A DNA stretch of 64,000 nucleotides from Bog-473 sp963850095 (GCA_963850095.1 CAWKJX010000013.1:124001-188000), one strand, 5' to 3'; numbered from the stretch's first letter, positions 8,689-17,902 are shown. Notes: generated by a model from the sequence alone, not told the origin. Numbers and translations: made by a program.

Positions 8689-10209
8689 TCACGTCCAGGG
8701 CGGTGGGCCGAAGGGTGACGGGAGGCCGAACTTGCCCGGGTTCAGAATGCCGGCCGGATCGAACGACGCCTTGAGCCCGGCCAGGACGTCGAACCCGCTG
8801 CCGAGGGCACGGGGGAGGAACCTGGACCGGTTCAACCCGATGCCGTGGTGGTGGCTGATGGCGGCGCCGTGGGCGATGGTGGCATCGGTCACCGTGTCCC
8901 AAGCCTGGCGGTAGTAGGCCTCGCGCCAGGCGGCGTCGCCCGCCGGCCCGCGGCCGGCGAAGGTGAAGTAGAGACAGGCGCCGTCGGTGTAGGCGTGCGA
9001 CTGGTGGGCCGACGCCACCAGGGTGCCTTCGAGCGCACCCAGACCGGACACGACGTCGTCGAACAGCGGTGGCAAGGCAGCCCACGATCCCGAGATCTCG
9101 GCCGTGTCGACGACGATGCCGCCGCGCCACAGCGGCTCCAACGCCGAGACGTCGTTGCGGTGCCCGAGCCAACGTTCCACGAGGTCGGCTCCGAGCGGCG
9201 TCGCCCCGCCTCCGGCGCCGCATTCCTCGTCGACGACCGCAATCGTGCCGGCCAGGACGGCGGCGTCGGCCTCGTCGAGGACGATGAGGATGTTGGTCTC
9301 GGGCTGGTCGAAGTTGCGGGCCGACTCGGTCTGGTCGTAGAGGCGCAGGACGGCGGGCGTGGCTCCCCGGCGCAGGATGCGCCGGCACGAATCGAGTCCG
9401 CCGGCGAAGGTGCTGAACCCGAAGGCCCGCCGCTCCTGCGCCGGTGGCAAAGGGTGGATGCGCAGGCGGGCCTCGGTAATGACGCCCAGAGTCCCCTCAC
9501 TGCCCACGAAGAGCTGGGTCAGGTTGGGCCCCGTGGCGGCGCGCGGTCCGTGCCCCTCGGTGTGGACCCTGCGCCCGTCGGCCAGGACCACCTCGAGCCC
9601 GATGACCATGTCCTCGATCTTCCCGTAGCGGGTCGAGTACTGCCCGGCGCCGCGGCAGGCCAGCCAGCCGCCCACCGTCGAGAGGTCCATGGACTGCGGC
9701 CAGTGGCCCAGGGTGTAGCCGGGGCCGACCCGTCCCAGGGCGTCCTCGAGGTCGGGACCGAACGTCCCGGCGCGCACGTCGGCGGTCAACGAGGTCTCGT
9801 CGATCGCCGCCAGGCCGCTGATGGCCGTCATGTCGAGGGACACCCCGCCGTGCACGGGGATGGAGCCTCCGCACACCCCGCTGCGGCCGGCCATGGGCGT
9901 CACGGGGATCACGGCCTCGTGGCACACGGCCAGCACGGCGGACACCTGCTCGGCCGAGGCGGGACGGACGACGGCGGCCGGCCGCTGCGGCACGCCGCCC
10001 TCGGCGGCCCAGCCGATGGCCAGGGGCCACCAGTCGCGCCCCGCCTCAGCCCGCGCCGCGTCGTCGATGCTGACTTCGGCCCCGCTGGCGGCGATGCGGT
10101 CGAGCACGGCGGGAGGGACGGCGACGGTAGCGGCGCCCAGCCGGTCGGCCACGTCGGCCGGAGCGGAGTCGATCGGCGTGACCGGGGTGGGTGAGCTGGG
10201 CGGGGTCAC
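8689..10209 (-). CDS. FAD-binding oxidase, alkyldihydroxyacetonephosphate synthase-like
   Basis: 506 residues with an N-terminal FAD-binding PCMH domain ('PMAGRSGVCGG', 'STVGGWLACRGAGQYSTRYGKIEDMV') and a C-terminal FAD-oxidase domain. Several features match alkylglycerone-phosphate synthase: 'STVGGW' followed by 'YGKIEDMV', an Arg in 'LRLYDQTE', a Tyr in 'GACLYFTF' and the triple-His 'SHHHGIG', the residues known to be important in the eukaryotic enzyme. AGPS swaps the acyl group of acyl-DHAP for a fatty alcohol to form ether lipids. Its place between glpD, which makes DHAP from glycerol 3-phosphate, and the kinase fits a DHAP-linked role. A glycolate/lactate-type oxidase of the same fold is the main alternative. 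Confidence 0.72.
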   Translation of the reverse strand: MTPPSSPTPVTPIDSAPADVADRLGAATVAVPPAVLDRIAASGAEVSIDDAARAEAGRDWWPLAIGWAAEGGVPQRPAAVVRPASAEQVSAVLAVCHEAVIPVTPMAGRSGVCGGSIPVHGGVSLDMTAISGLAAIDETSLTADVRAGTFGPDLEDALGRVGPGYTLGHWPQSMDLSTVGGWLACRGAGQYSTRYGKIEDMVIGLEVVLADGRRVHTEGHGPRAATGPNLTQLFVGSEGTLGVITEARLRIHPLPPAQERRAFGFSTFAGGLDSCRRILRRGATPAVLRLYDQTESARNFDQPETNILIVLDEADAAVLAGTIAVVDEECGAGGGATPLGADLVERWLGHRNDVSALEPLWRGGIVVDTAEISGSWAALPPLFDDVVSGLGALEGTLVASAHQSHAYTDGACLYFTFAGRGPAGDAAWREAYYRQAWDTVTDATIAHGAAISHHHGIGLNRSRFLPRALGSGFDVLAGLKASFDPAGILNPGKFGLPSPFGPPPWT

Positions 10210-10227
10210 GGCAGGGTCACGGCAGGG

Positions 10228-11907
10228 TCACGTCAGGTCGAGCCCGGCGGTCAGGAGTTCTTTCTGACTCGACTCCGTGAACCGCGCCACCTGGTCTGCG
10301 GTCTCCCGTTCGTCCCAGCCCATGTCGGGCGCGATGAGGGCGGCGATGGCCGGCGCCGCCGTGATGGTGGCCTGAGCTCGTTGGATCACGGCCCTGGTCC
10401 TCCGGGCCAGGACGTCGTCGAGCGTCCGGGCCATCTCCTCACGGGCGGCGTAGAGGAGCTCGGCTCTCGTGTAGGGCAGGCCCTCGATGGCCGGCTCGAG
10501 CAGCTCGGGTCGGCCCTGGGCGACCTCGAGGACGGCGGACGACTCGGTGCCGTAGCGACTGAGAAGGCGCGATCGGGGATGGGCCAGCGCCACCGGGTCT
10601 TGGGTCTTGGTGGTGGCGCCGATCAGTGGCAGGTTCTTGGTGACGCAGTGCCGCCGACGGGGCGACTCGCCCAGCCGGCGCACCACCGCATCCACGGTGT
10701 CCTGCGCCATTTTGCGGTAGGTCGTGAGTTTGCCGCCGGTGACGGTCACGAGCCCGTGCGCCGAGGTGGTCACGGTGTGACGGCGCGACAGGTCGGACGT
10801 GCGCTCCGAGACGTGACCGCCGTGCGCCGGAGCTTGGAGCAGCGGGCGCAGGCCGGCCCAGACCCCGGTCACGTCGGCCCTGGTCAGGTGCGAGGTCGTG
10901 ATGGCGTTGGCCGCGTCCAGCAGGTAGTCGACGTCCTCGGGCGTGCAGGCCGGATCGTCGAGGCTGCCGGCGTAGTCGGTGTCGGTCGTGCCGAGGTAGA
11001 CGAGCTCGGTGCCGGGCCAGGACACCACGAAAATGGAGCGTTTGTCCTTGGGCACGGGGATCACGGCGGCGATGTCGCAGGGCAGTCGCTCAGCCGGCAC
11101 GCTGATGTGAATGCCCTTGGCGGGTCGCAGCGAGTGGGGGTGGGTGCCCTCGTCGAGCGAGCGCACGTCGTCCGCCCACACACCTGTGGCGTTGACGACC
11201 ACCTGGGCCCGTACGGGGAACTCCGACGCGGCGTCCCCCTCGGTGGGTCGGACCACCGCGCCGTCGGCCGCACCGTCGGGCCCGAAGGTGAGGCGGACCA
11301 CAGGCGTGTAGTTGGCCGCCACCGCGCCGAACTCGAGGGCGGCCGTTCGGACCAATGTGAGGGTGAGCCGGGCGTCGTCGGCCCGGGCGTCGAAGTACAG
11401 GAAGCCGGCCACCAGGTGATCGGTGTCGAGCGTGGGCAGATGGGACAGCGCCTCGTCCTTGGTCACTTCGCGGTGGCGAGCGCCGATGCGCCAGCCACCG
11501 GTGACGTCGTAGAGCCACAACGCCGAGGAGTAGGAGCGCGCCACGGTCTTGGAGACGACGCCGTCGCGTCCGAAGAGCGGGATGAGGAAGGGCAGGGGCG
11601 AAACCAGGTGGGGCGCATTGTCGAGCAGCCTCTGGCGTTCGGCCAGGTTCTCGTAGACCAGGCGGAACTCACGCTGCTGCAGGTAGCGGATGCCTCCGTG
11701 GATCATTTTCGACGACTTGGACGATGTGCCCGACGCAAAGTCGCCCTTCTCGACCAGGGCCGTCTTCAGTCCCCGGCTGGCCGCGTCCAGAGCCACGCCG
11801 GCGCCCGTGACCCCGCCCCCGATGACCAGCACGTCGAAGGTCTCGTCGGCGAGGCGGCGCAAGGCATCGTCGCGGCGAAACGGGTGCACCGGGCAAGCCT
11901 GCCACAT
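10228..11907 (-). CDS. glpD: Aerobic glycerol-3-phosphate dehydrogenase
   Basis: 559 residues. The N-terminus carries the FAD Rossmann motif 'VLVIGGGVTGAGVALDAASRG', followed by 'SSKSSKMIHGGIRYLQ', the GlpD signature; 'LGTTDTDY' and 'TVTGGKLTTYRKMAQD' are further conserved GlpD segments, and a C-terminal helical domain follows. The membrane-associated enzyme oxidises sn-glycerol 3-phosphate to DHAP and passes electrons to quinone. It is first in the minus-strand glycerol operon. ATG 11907 and GTG 11889 are both possible starts; neither has a strong RBS. The divergent-direction neighbour is a decayed regulator gene, so its own control is unclear. Confidence 0.92.
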   Translation of the reverse strand: MWQACPVHPFRRDDALRRLADETFDVLVIGGGVTGAGVALDAASRGLKTALVEKGDFASGTSSKSSKMIHGGIRYLQQREFRLVYENLAERQRLLDNAPHLVSPLPFLIPLFGRDGVVSKTVARSYSSALWLYDVTGGWRIGARHREVTKDEALSHLPTLDTDHLVAGFLYFDARADDARLTLTLVRTAALEFGAVAANYTPVVRLTFGPDGAADGAVVRPTEGDAASEFPVRAQVVVNATGVWADDVRSLDEGTHPHSLRPAKGIHISVPAERLPCDIAAVIPVPKDKRSIFVVSWPGTELVYLGTTDTDYAGSLDDPACTPEDVDYLLDAANAITTSHLTRADVTGVWAGLRPLLQAPAHGGHVSERTSDLSRRHTVTTSAHGLVTVTGGKLTTYRKMAQDTVDAVVRRLGESPRRRHCVTKNLPLIGATTKTQDPVALAHPRSRLLSRYGTESSAVLEVAQGRPELLEPAIEGLPYTRAELLYAAREEMARTLDDVLARRTRAVIQRAQATITAAPAIAALIAPDMGWDERETADQVARFTESSQKELLTAGLDLT

Positions 11908-11949
11908 TCGCCCAGCGACAAATCGAGGCCGCAGGGCCCGGCCGGGCGT

Positions 11950-12683
11950 TCAGGACCCATCGGGGTAACCGCCTCGATGCAGCACCATCGGGTGGTGCGG
12001 CAGCGTGTCGGGGCGACGCCCGCGCGCGCGCCAGTTGTCGGGCTGCGGCTCCAACCCGGAGGCCAGCGGCGATGTCGCCAGCGTCCCGCCGCCGACGAGC
12101 TCTCCCAGGGCGGCGCGCAGTTCGTCCACTGTGGCCGTGCCGTAGGTGGTGCGCCAGGAGGCCTCGGTGTGACGCAAGGCGCGTTCGTACTCGTGCTGGA
12201 CCTGCTGCCCTCTGTCGGTGAGCCGGAGCAGTTTGCCGCGGCTCGCCCCCGGTTCGTCTGCGCTGACGGCGGTCTCGCCAGCGGACGTCCATGACGTGCG
12301 GGAGCTCGGACCACACCTGTTGGGACCGCCGGCCGCCCGGCGTGACCCGGACCACGGCACCGTCCTGGGGCGGTTTGCGCAGGTCCTCGCCGGCCGGCGG
12401 CTCGACGTCGACGTAGCGCCACCGGCGCAGGCCGCCCAGGAGCAGGCGCGACGTGCGGGCCTGCTGCCGCAACTCGGTCACCGTGATGCCGTCGTCACCG
12501 ACGTACTGCAGCGCGTTGGCCCAGAGCACGAACGATCCGAGCCAGGGCGCGTGGCGGCGGCGCCGTGGCGCCGTGGCGCGTCGTCCGGTGGGGGAAGCGG
12601 AGTTCGGCCTCGTTGTCCAGCTCAATGGTGTACGCGACGAGCGACTGCGACAGGAGGGTGGGGAGGGGGAGCAGGGACGACAC
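11950..12683 (-). pseudogene. Collapsed two-lobe winged-helix (MarR-type) regulator
   Basis: Three frames together resemble a ~340-residue actinobacterial MarR-type family with two winged-helix lobes. GTG 12683 opens 'LLSQSLVAYTIELDNEAELRFPHRTTRHG' (first lobe start). After a frameshift at about 12560-12600 the next frame gives 'SFVLWANALQYVGDDGITV' and 'VVRVTPGGRRSQQVW' (wing of lobe one). A third frame gives 'LLRLTDRGQQVQHEYERAL' and the diagnostic C-terminus 'LPHHPMVLHRGGYPDGS' (end of lobe two). About 150 residues between the lobes are missing, so besides frameshifts there is an internal deletion. The gene is therefore truly degraded. It sits just upstream of glpD in the same direction. 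Confidence 0.65.
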
Positions 12684-12722
12684 GCCTTCATGATCGCGTC
12701 ACCCGTAAGGTCCCCGACGGCA

Positions 12723-13184
12723 ATGTCCACCTTCGAGCTGCCCCCCGACGACGCGTGGTCCGGCTACGCCAGGTTGACGGTCACCATCAGGCGGCCCGAT
12801 CTGGACGACCTGGTGGTCCAGCCTGCGCCGAGCGGCCAGGCCGGCCGGTGGCCATGGCCGACCGCGGACCCGGTGGCCATCCTCACCGCATGGGACCCCG
12901 GCGATGAACGTCCTGGTCTCGAGGTGAACCGGCGGCGCCAGTCGGAGCTGGAGGACGACCTGCGAGCGCTGAGGGCCGACCTGTGGTCGGCACAAGGGAC
13001 GGACCCGGTCACCGGAGTGCGGGACGAGGGGGTGGCCGTCCGGGGCGTCCCCGAGCCCTTCGTGCTCGAGCTGGGCGCCCACTACGGACAGGATGCGGTC
13101 TTCGTGTGGACGCCGGCCGAGTGGGTCATCGTCGGCTGCTCCGGCGGGCGGCGGGTGGCTTCGGGATGGTGGTCGGCGCCGTGA
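12723..13184 (+). CDS. DUF3293 domain protein
   Basis: 153 residues starting at ATG 12723 (MSTFELPPDDAW). It contains 'AILTAWDPGDERPGLEVNRRRQSELEDDLRA', the signature of the DUF3293 family (ltaWNP.......N..r...L...L), and ends with 'LGAHYGQDAVFVWTPAEWVIVGC', the second conserved block of that family. The function of DUF3293 is unknown; proteins are small, soluble and widespread. It is transcribed away from the decayed regulator, and its start lies only 40 bp from that gene's start. No clear partner gene is adjacent. Confidence 0.85.
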   Translation: MSTFELPPDDAWSGYARLTVTIRRPDLDDLVVQPAPSGQAGRWPWPTADPVAILTAWDPGDERPGLEVNRRRQSELEDDLRALRADLWSAQGTDPVTGVRDEGVAVRGVPEPFVLELGAHYGQDAVFVWTPAEWVIVGCSGGRRVASGWWSAP

Positions 13185-13430
13185 CGCGCCACGGTGGCTC
13201 ATGCGGATTCCCCGGCGGTGCGGCCTCGCTGCCTCTTCGGCGACTCCTACCCCGGTTGCAGATCGGTCGCGGCGGCTCGAAACGGGTGTTCAGTAGGTCC
13301 AATTTCCCTTCAGTCCGCCCGACGTCGCGTCGATAATGGCGGGAGCGGGCCGGTGCAGACACACCTGGACCGGAGGGGGGTGCCCGGCTTTTGGCGCGCT
13401 GCGCTGTCGTGGCACCGGGGAGGAACGGCG

Positions 13431-13880
13431 ATGGGTCGCTACGACGACAGTTCTGATGACGGGCCGGGGGACTACGAGACGGAGGCCTTCTACTTCAGCC
13501 TCGTCCCCGACGAGGCGCGTCGGCGGTATTGGGCCGAACGCGGTTGGTCCGACCAGGCCGACGACGACTTCCTGGCCCATTCCATGCTCTTTGCGGACCG
13601 GGACGCCGAGACGGAGCTCCGCCGGGAGATCCGCCTGTCGGAGTTGTGGGCCCGCTGTCAGGCCGGACTCTTCACGATTGAGGAGTTCCGGGAGCTCTCC
13701 ACCCTCATCACCCAGGTGGACGGCATCCGCGGCGCACTCTGTCTCGACTGCGCCATGTTGGACCGCCCCAACGTGAGTGCGAACTGGGCCCTGGCCAACA
13801 CGAACCTGTGCCGCGGGCACCTCCGGTTCCGCCTGGCCCACGCCCACATCGACGGCGACAACACCCAGCGTCCGGCCTAA
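13431..13880 (+). CDS. Hypothetical acidic protein with a possible Cys/His metal site
   Basis: 149 residues from ATG 13431, preceded by GGGGAGGAA 5 bp upstream. I do not recognise the family. The protein is soluble and acidic ('SDDGPGDYETEAFYFSLVPDEARRRYWAERGW'), with an amphipathic helical middle. The C-terminal third holds 'CLDCAML', 'NLCRGHLRF' and 'AHAHIDGD', so a CxxC plus Cys/His cluster could bind zinc. There is no signal peptide or membrane segment. It lies upstream of pyrE in the same direction, 38 bp away. Confidence 0.7.
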   Translation: MGRYDDSSDDGPGDYETEAFYFSLVPDEARRRYWAERGWSDQADDDFLAHSMLFADRDAETELRREIRLSELWARCQAGLFTIEEFRELSTLITQVDGIRGALCLDCAMLDRPNVSANWALANTNLCRGHLRFRLAHAHIDGDNTQRPA

Positions 13881-13918
13881 AGCCGGCCCATTCACGAGGG
13901 ACCGGGCAGAATGGCCCG

Positions 13919-14452
13919 GTGACGCTGGCCGAACGCGTCTTTGCCGCCTCGTACCTGACGGGCTCGTTCGTCCTGCGTTCGGGACGTACGGCGGACCATT
14001 ACTTCGACAAGTACCGCTTCGAGTCCGACCCGGCCCTCTTGGCCGACATCGTCGAGGCGCTCGTCCCGCTGGTGCCGCCCGGCGTCGACGGCCTGGCGGG
14101 TCTGGAGCTGGGCGGCGTGCCCCTGGCCACCATGTTGTCGTCGGCGACCGGGCTGCCGGCCTACTTCGTCCGTAAGGAGCCCAAGAAATACGGGACTGAG
14201 CGCATCTGCGAGGGCGGCGACGTCGCGGGGCGACGGCTGGTCATCATTGAGGACGTCGTCACCACGGGCGGGCAGGTGGTGCTGTCGGCCCAGGACCTCC
14301 GCGTCGAGGGCGCGGTGGTCGAGGACGCGCTGTGCGTGATCGACCGCGAGGGCGGTGGCGGCGACGTCATGGGTGCCGAGGGAATTGGGCTGCGTTCGCT
14401 CTTCACCATGCGGGAGCTCGAGCACTATCGCCCCGGGTCGGCGCCGGGGTGA
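13919..14452 (+). CDS. pyrE: Orotate phosphoribosyltransferase
   Basis: 177 residues from GTG 13919. The PRPP-binding motif is 'LVIIEDVVTTGGQV' (IEDVVTTGGS type), and 'YFVRKEPKKYGTERICEG' is the flexible catalytic loop of OPRTase; 'GLELGGVPLATMLSS' precedes it. The enzyme joins orotate to PRPP to make OMP in pyrimidine synthesis. Length matches short bacterial PyrE proteins (170-215). The stop overlaps the GTG start of the HAD gene (GTGA), so the two are likely co-translated. No other pyr genes are nearby. Confidence 0.9.
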   Translation: MTLAERVFAASYLTGSFVLRSGRTADHYFDKYRFESDPALLADIVEALVPLVPPGVDGLAGLELGGVPLATMLSSATGLPAYFVRKEPKKYGTERICEGGDVAGRRLVIIEDVVTTGGQVVLSAQDLRVEGAVVEDALCVIDREGGGGDVMGAEGIGLRSLFTMRELEHYRPGSAPG

Positions 14453-15123
14453 GTGTGGTACCGGTCGCGCTGTTCGACCTCGACAACACGCTCTTCGACC
14501 GCTCGGGGACGTACCGCCGCTGGGCCGTCCGTTTTGTCGCGGCGACGGGTTTGGATGCCCGAGAGGTGGAGTGGTTCTGCCGGGAGGACCAGGACGGCTT
14601 CGCGGACCGATCGGCCGTGTGGGAAGCTGCCAAGGCACGCTTCGGCCTGGCCGCCCCGCTCGGCGATCTGCTGGCGGCGTACCGGACCGGCTTCCTCGAC
14701 TGTTGCGAGCCCGACGGAGCGGTGCACGACGCCCTGAGCGCCCTGCGGGAGGCCGGCTGGCGCATCGGGGTCGTGACCAACGGGTCCATGCCCCAGCAAG
14801 CCGACAAGGCCGAGCGGCTGGGCCTGTCGCCTCTGGTGGACGCGCTGTGCGTCTCCGAGGAGCTCGGCGTCGAGAAGCCCGACCGGCGGATCTTCGAGGA
14901 GGCGGTCCGGCGTTGCGCGGCCGCAGCCATGCCGGCGCCGGTCGAGGCGCGCTGGATGGTGGGAGACGCGCCGGGCCCCGACATCGGGGGTGCACGGGCC
15001 TCGGGCCTGCGGGCCGCGTGGCTGCACCGGGGTCGGGCCTGGGACCGTGGCGACGGGCCGGCGCCCGATCTGACGGTGGCCACCGTGGGTGAGGCCGTGG
15101 AGGAGATCCTCGGCCTTCCTTGA
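14449..15123 (+). CDS. HAD-superfamily hydrolase (phosphatase)
   Basis: 224 residues from GTG 14449 (MSVVPVALFDLDNTL). HAD motifs in order: motif I 'FDLDNTLFD' with the nucleophilic Asp, motif II 'GVVTNGS', motif III Lys in 'LGVEKPDRRIFE', and motif IV 'WMVGDAPGPDIGGARASGLRAAWLHRG'. A helical cap lies between I and II, as in C1-cap HAD enzymes. It resembles phosphoglycolate- or nucleotide-phosphatase-like proteins, but the substrate cannot be read from sequence. Coupling to pyrE by a 4-bp overlap hints at a nucleotide-related substrate; this is weak. Confidence 0.85.
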   Translation: MSVVPVALFDLDNTLFDRSGTYRRWAVRFVAATGLDAREVEWFCREDQDGFADRSAVWEAAKARFGLAAPLGDLLAAYRTGFLDCCEPDGAVHDALSALREAGWRIGVVTNGSMPQQADKAERLGLSPLVDALCVSEELGVEKPDRRIFEEAVRRCAAAAMPAPVEARWMVGDAPGPDIGGARASGLRAAWLHRGRAWDRGDGPAPDLTVATVGEAVEEILGLP

Positions 15124-15295
15124 CGATGTGGCCGGGCGGGGAGCGCCGCGGCCGCTCCTCAATTCCGACAACGATGGTCGAAATGCCGCTGCGACCGGCC
15201 AGCCCCCGGCGTCCGCAGACTGCTCCCGGGAGGCCTGCTGGGGACAACAAAGCGTCTGCCCCTGCCCTGACCAGGGACAATTCTGTGCACAAGTC

Positions 15296-15325
15296 TTTAC
15301 AGGCGCGCCGACAATAGGCCATACT
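15296..15325 (+). promoter_or_regulatory. Candidate promoter for whiB
   Basis: TTTACA (15296-15301) and CATACT (15320-15325) are separated by 18 bp in the 312-bp gap before whiB, which otherwise holds no gene. The pair fits a weak sigma-70-type promoter with a leader of about 100 nt. Upstream is the short inverted element CCCTGACCAGGG (15275-15286 region), which could be an operator. Prediction only. Confidence 0.35.
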
Positions 15326-15435
15326 CGTTGTTCGCCGAATTTGGAGCAGGAGCCTGCGGCCGCCCAGCCGAAAAGGGCCTCCGAAGAGGGCGAATACCCG
15401 TATCCGCTTAAATCCGAACTGAGGAAGTGTTTCCC

Positions 15436-15675
15436 ATGATCGCCACCACGTGGCGCAAGCAAGCCGCCTGCCGGGGTCTCGATGTCGAGGCGTTCTATCC
15501 GGTGACCGAGGACGAGGCCGACGCGGCCGAGGCCAAGGCTATCTGCGTCGTTTGCCCGGTCCGTCAGTCGTGCCTGGAGCACGCGCTGGCCCACCGCGAG
15601 CGTGAGGGTATCTGGGGCGGCACGACGGAGCGGGAGCGCCGGCGGATCGTGCGGCAGCGGCGCAAGTCCGCTTAG
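15436..15675 (+). CDS. WhiB-family transcriptional regulator
   Basis: 79 residues from ATG 15436, with GAGGAAG ending 8 bp upstream (GTG 15427 lies inside that RBS and is rejected). The four cluster-binding cysteines are visible: one in 'KQAACRGL', then 'AICVVCPVRQSCLEHA' (CxxC...C). The WhiB turn 'GIWGGTTERERR' follows, then a basic C-terminus (RQRRKSA). WhiB proteins are actinobacterial Fe-S-cluster regulators that bind sigma factors, so this gene also supports the taxonomic placement. The WhiB subclass cannot be fixed from this alone. It is monocistronic, convergent with the LCP gene. Confidence 0.93.
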   Translation: MIATTWRKQAACRGLDVEAFYPVTEDEADAAEAKAICVVCPVRQSCLEHALAHREREGIWGGTTERERRRIVRQRRKSA

Positions 15676-15684
15676 GAGCCTGGC

Positions 15685-17858
15685 CTACTTCTTCGCCTTG
15701 GGCGCGGCCGTCGTGGTCGGTCGTCGTCGGTGCGTTCTTGACGGTGAGCGACGAGCCGGCGATCAGCAGCGAGACGGTCTGGCCGCTCAGATCGGGATCG
15801 CTCACGTAGCTGACCGGGCCGCTCAGGGTCGAGCCCAGGGTCAGCGCGGCGCCGTAGCCGAGGGGCCCGTAGAGGATTTCGGAGCTGCCTCCCGGCGACA
15901 GCTGGGTCGAGGCGTCGCCGATGTCGTTGATGAAGAACCCCTGCACGCCCAGTGCCACCGCGGTCGAGTGGGCGATGCCGTTCACCGTCGACGCGTTGAG
16001 GACGTTCACGAGGACCTTGTCGTGCGCGACGTTCCCGACCGTGGTGGTGGTCGTGGGCGGGCGGCGAGCGCTTCGACCCGTTGGGGGTCGAGGTCGTGGT
16101 CGTGGCGGGCTTGCCCTTGGCGGCGGCCGTCCTGGCGGCGTTTGCCGTCGTGGTCGTCGCCGGGGCGCTCATGGTGCACGGGTAGGGGTTCCACGGCTCG
16201 GCCTGGGTGTTGGCGTAGACGTCGGACGGGATCGTGGTCGTGGTGGTCGTGGTCGGTCCGGAGGCCGGGACGGTCGTGGTCGGCGTCGACGACGGGCTCT
16301 TGACCGTGAGCGCCGAGCCGGCGATGAGCAGCGAGACCGTGCGACCACTCAGGTTCGGGTCGGGCATGTAGGTGACCGGACCGTTGAGGGTCGACCCGAC
16401 CACCAGCGCGGCGCCGTAGCCGTCCGGCCCGTAGAGGATTTCGGAGCTGCCGTCCGCCGGCAGCGGCGTGGAGGCGTCGCCGACATCGCCGATGAAGAAA
16501 CCCTGGAGGCTCAGCGCCTCCGCCGTGTAGTGCGCGATGTCACTGACCGTCGAGTCGTTGAGGACGTTCACCGTGACCTGATCGTGCGCTACGCCGGGGG
16601 TAGTGGTCGTTGTGGTCGAGTGCTTCTTGCCCCGCTTGGTCGTGGTCGGAGGCCGTGGTCGTGGTCGTGGGCGGCGCCGTTCCGATGGCGTCGAAGGCCT
16701 CGATCATGTTCTGCGCGTAGGGCTGCGCGACCTGCAGGACGTCCGCTCCGCCGCCGGTGACGAAGGATGTCGTCGGCAGTGTCTCGGTGATGAGGTGCGA
16801 GGTCGGGAGATCCTTGAACGTCTCCGCGATGTGGAACAGGTCGCTCTCGGTCATCGTGTCGTCGATCGTGACGTCGCCCACGGCCGATCCAATGAACGCG
16901 TTGATGGTGAGCGGGTTGGTGATCGACTGGTTCACCTTCTGCAGCACGGCGCGGAGAATTGATCCTGGCGCTGAATGCGACTGAAGTCCGACAGCCCGTC
17001 GTATTCCCAGTTGCCGTCGGAGTTCATGTAGTACAGGTGGCGGCTGCGCACCAGCTGCAGCGCCACCGTCCCGTTGACGACCTGGCAGCCGGTCTGCGTG
17101 ACATGCAGGCCCGTGTAGGCGTCCTTGACCGCGGTCGGGAAGTCCATGGTGATGCCGCCGAGCGCGTTGACCATGCCCGAGAAGCCGGGGAAGCTGACGG
17201 ACGCGTAGTGGTTGATCTTGATGCCCAGGTCCTGCTCAATGGTCTGCACGAGCAGGTCGGGGCCGGAGTTGAAGGCGGCGTTGATGCGGTTCATGCCCGA
17301 GATACCGCCCACGTTGCCCGGGATGTCGACCCAGAGGTCACGGGGGATGGACAGCACCGTGATCGTCTGGGCCGCCGGGTCGAAGCGGGCCACCATGGTG
17401 ACGTCGCTGCGTTGGCCGCCGGCGTCGGCCTCGTTGCCGACCTCGCTGGACAGGGTCGGGTTGTCGCCGACGAACGCCCTCGAGTCAGAGCCCACCAGCA
17501 GCATGTTGAAGGGCTGGCCTGGGGCGGCCGGTTGGGCGATCAGGTGCTTGGCGTGGATCTTCTTGATCTGGCCGAAACGGTAATTGGCGTACTCGTAGAG
17601 CCCGCCGGCGCCCAGCGCGGCCAGCAGCACAATGAGGCAGAGGGAGTACAGGGCGCGGCGGCGCCAGCGGTGCTGGCGCTTGTGGTCCTTTTTGTGGGAC
17701 TGGCGCAGGTCCTTTTGGAGGTCGCTCCTGGAACGGACCCCCTCAGGGGGCAGCAGGGCCGGGGTGTCGTCGGCTTCGTGGGCGTCGTCCACCGTCCCCT
17801 CGTCCCCCCCGTGGGATACCTCCTCCGGGGGCTCAGGCTCGCCGTCGTCGGGGGGCAA
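15685..17858 (-). CDS. LytR-CpsA-Psr (LCP) cell-wall transferase with two LytR_C domains, frameshifted
   Basis: Read from TTG 17858 (start uncertain): an acidic cytoplasmic N-terminus, one transmembrane helix (about residues 66-88), then an LCP domain with 'LLVGSDSR', 'RSDVTMVARFDPAAQTITVLSIPRDLWVDIPG' and 'NRINAAFNSGP'. LCP enzymes attach glycopolymers to peptidoglycan. The LCP frame breaks near 16956 (a missing C in 'DQFLRAVLQKVNQ') and resumes in another frame. Two LytR_C domains follow, each starting 'VNVLN.STV..IAH', joined by Thr/Pro linkers. Further 1-base shifts lie near 16650, 16055 and 15722, all in the ACC/ACG-rich linkers, and the last restores an end 'TTAAPKAKK'. Either sequencing indels or decay. 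Confidence 0.78.
15738..16015 (-). repeat. Direct repeat, copy 2: LytR_C-coding segment
   Basis: This segment and 16296-16573 encode the two LytR_C domains and are clearly alike at DNA level, with shared runs such as GTAGAGGATTTCGGAGCTGC and TTGAGGACGTTCAC. It indicates an internal duplication within the LCP gene, since diverged. Confidence 0.75.
16296..16573 (-). repeat. Direct repeat, copy 1: LytR_C-coding segment
   Basis: Partner of 15738-16015. Protein-level shared blocks are 'GSSEILYGP.GYGAAL..GSTL.GPV' and 'LSG.TVSLLIAGS.LTVK'. The linker between copies is Thr-rich plus 'YANTQAEPWNPYPCTMS', which occurs only once. Confidence 0.75.
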
Positions 17859-17902
17859 GAGCCAGAAAATACCTGCCCGGGACGTCAGATAGCCTGCGCC
17901 CG

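Noticed and set aside
15124..15435. Possible small RNA or tRNA in the gap before whiB
   Set aside because: No cloverleaf, no conserved TTC loop and no strong hairpin pair; a promoter region explains the gap.
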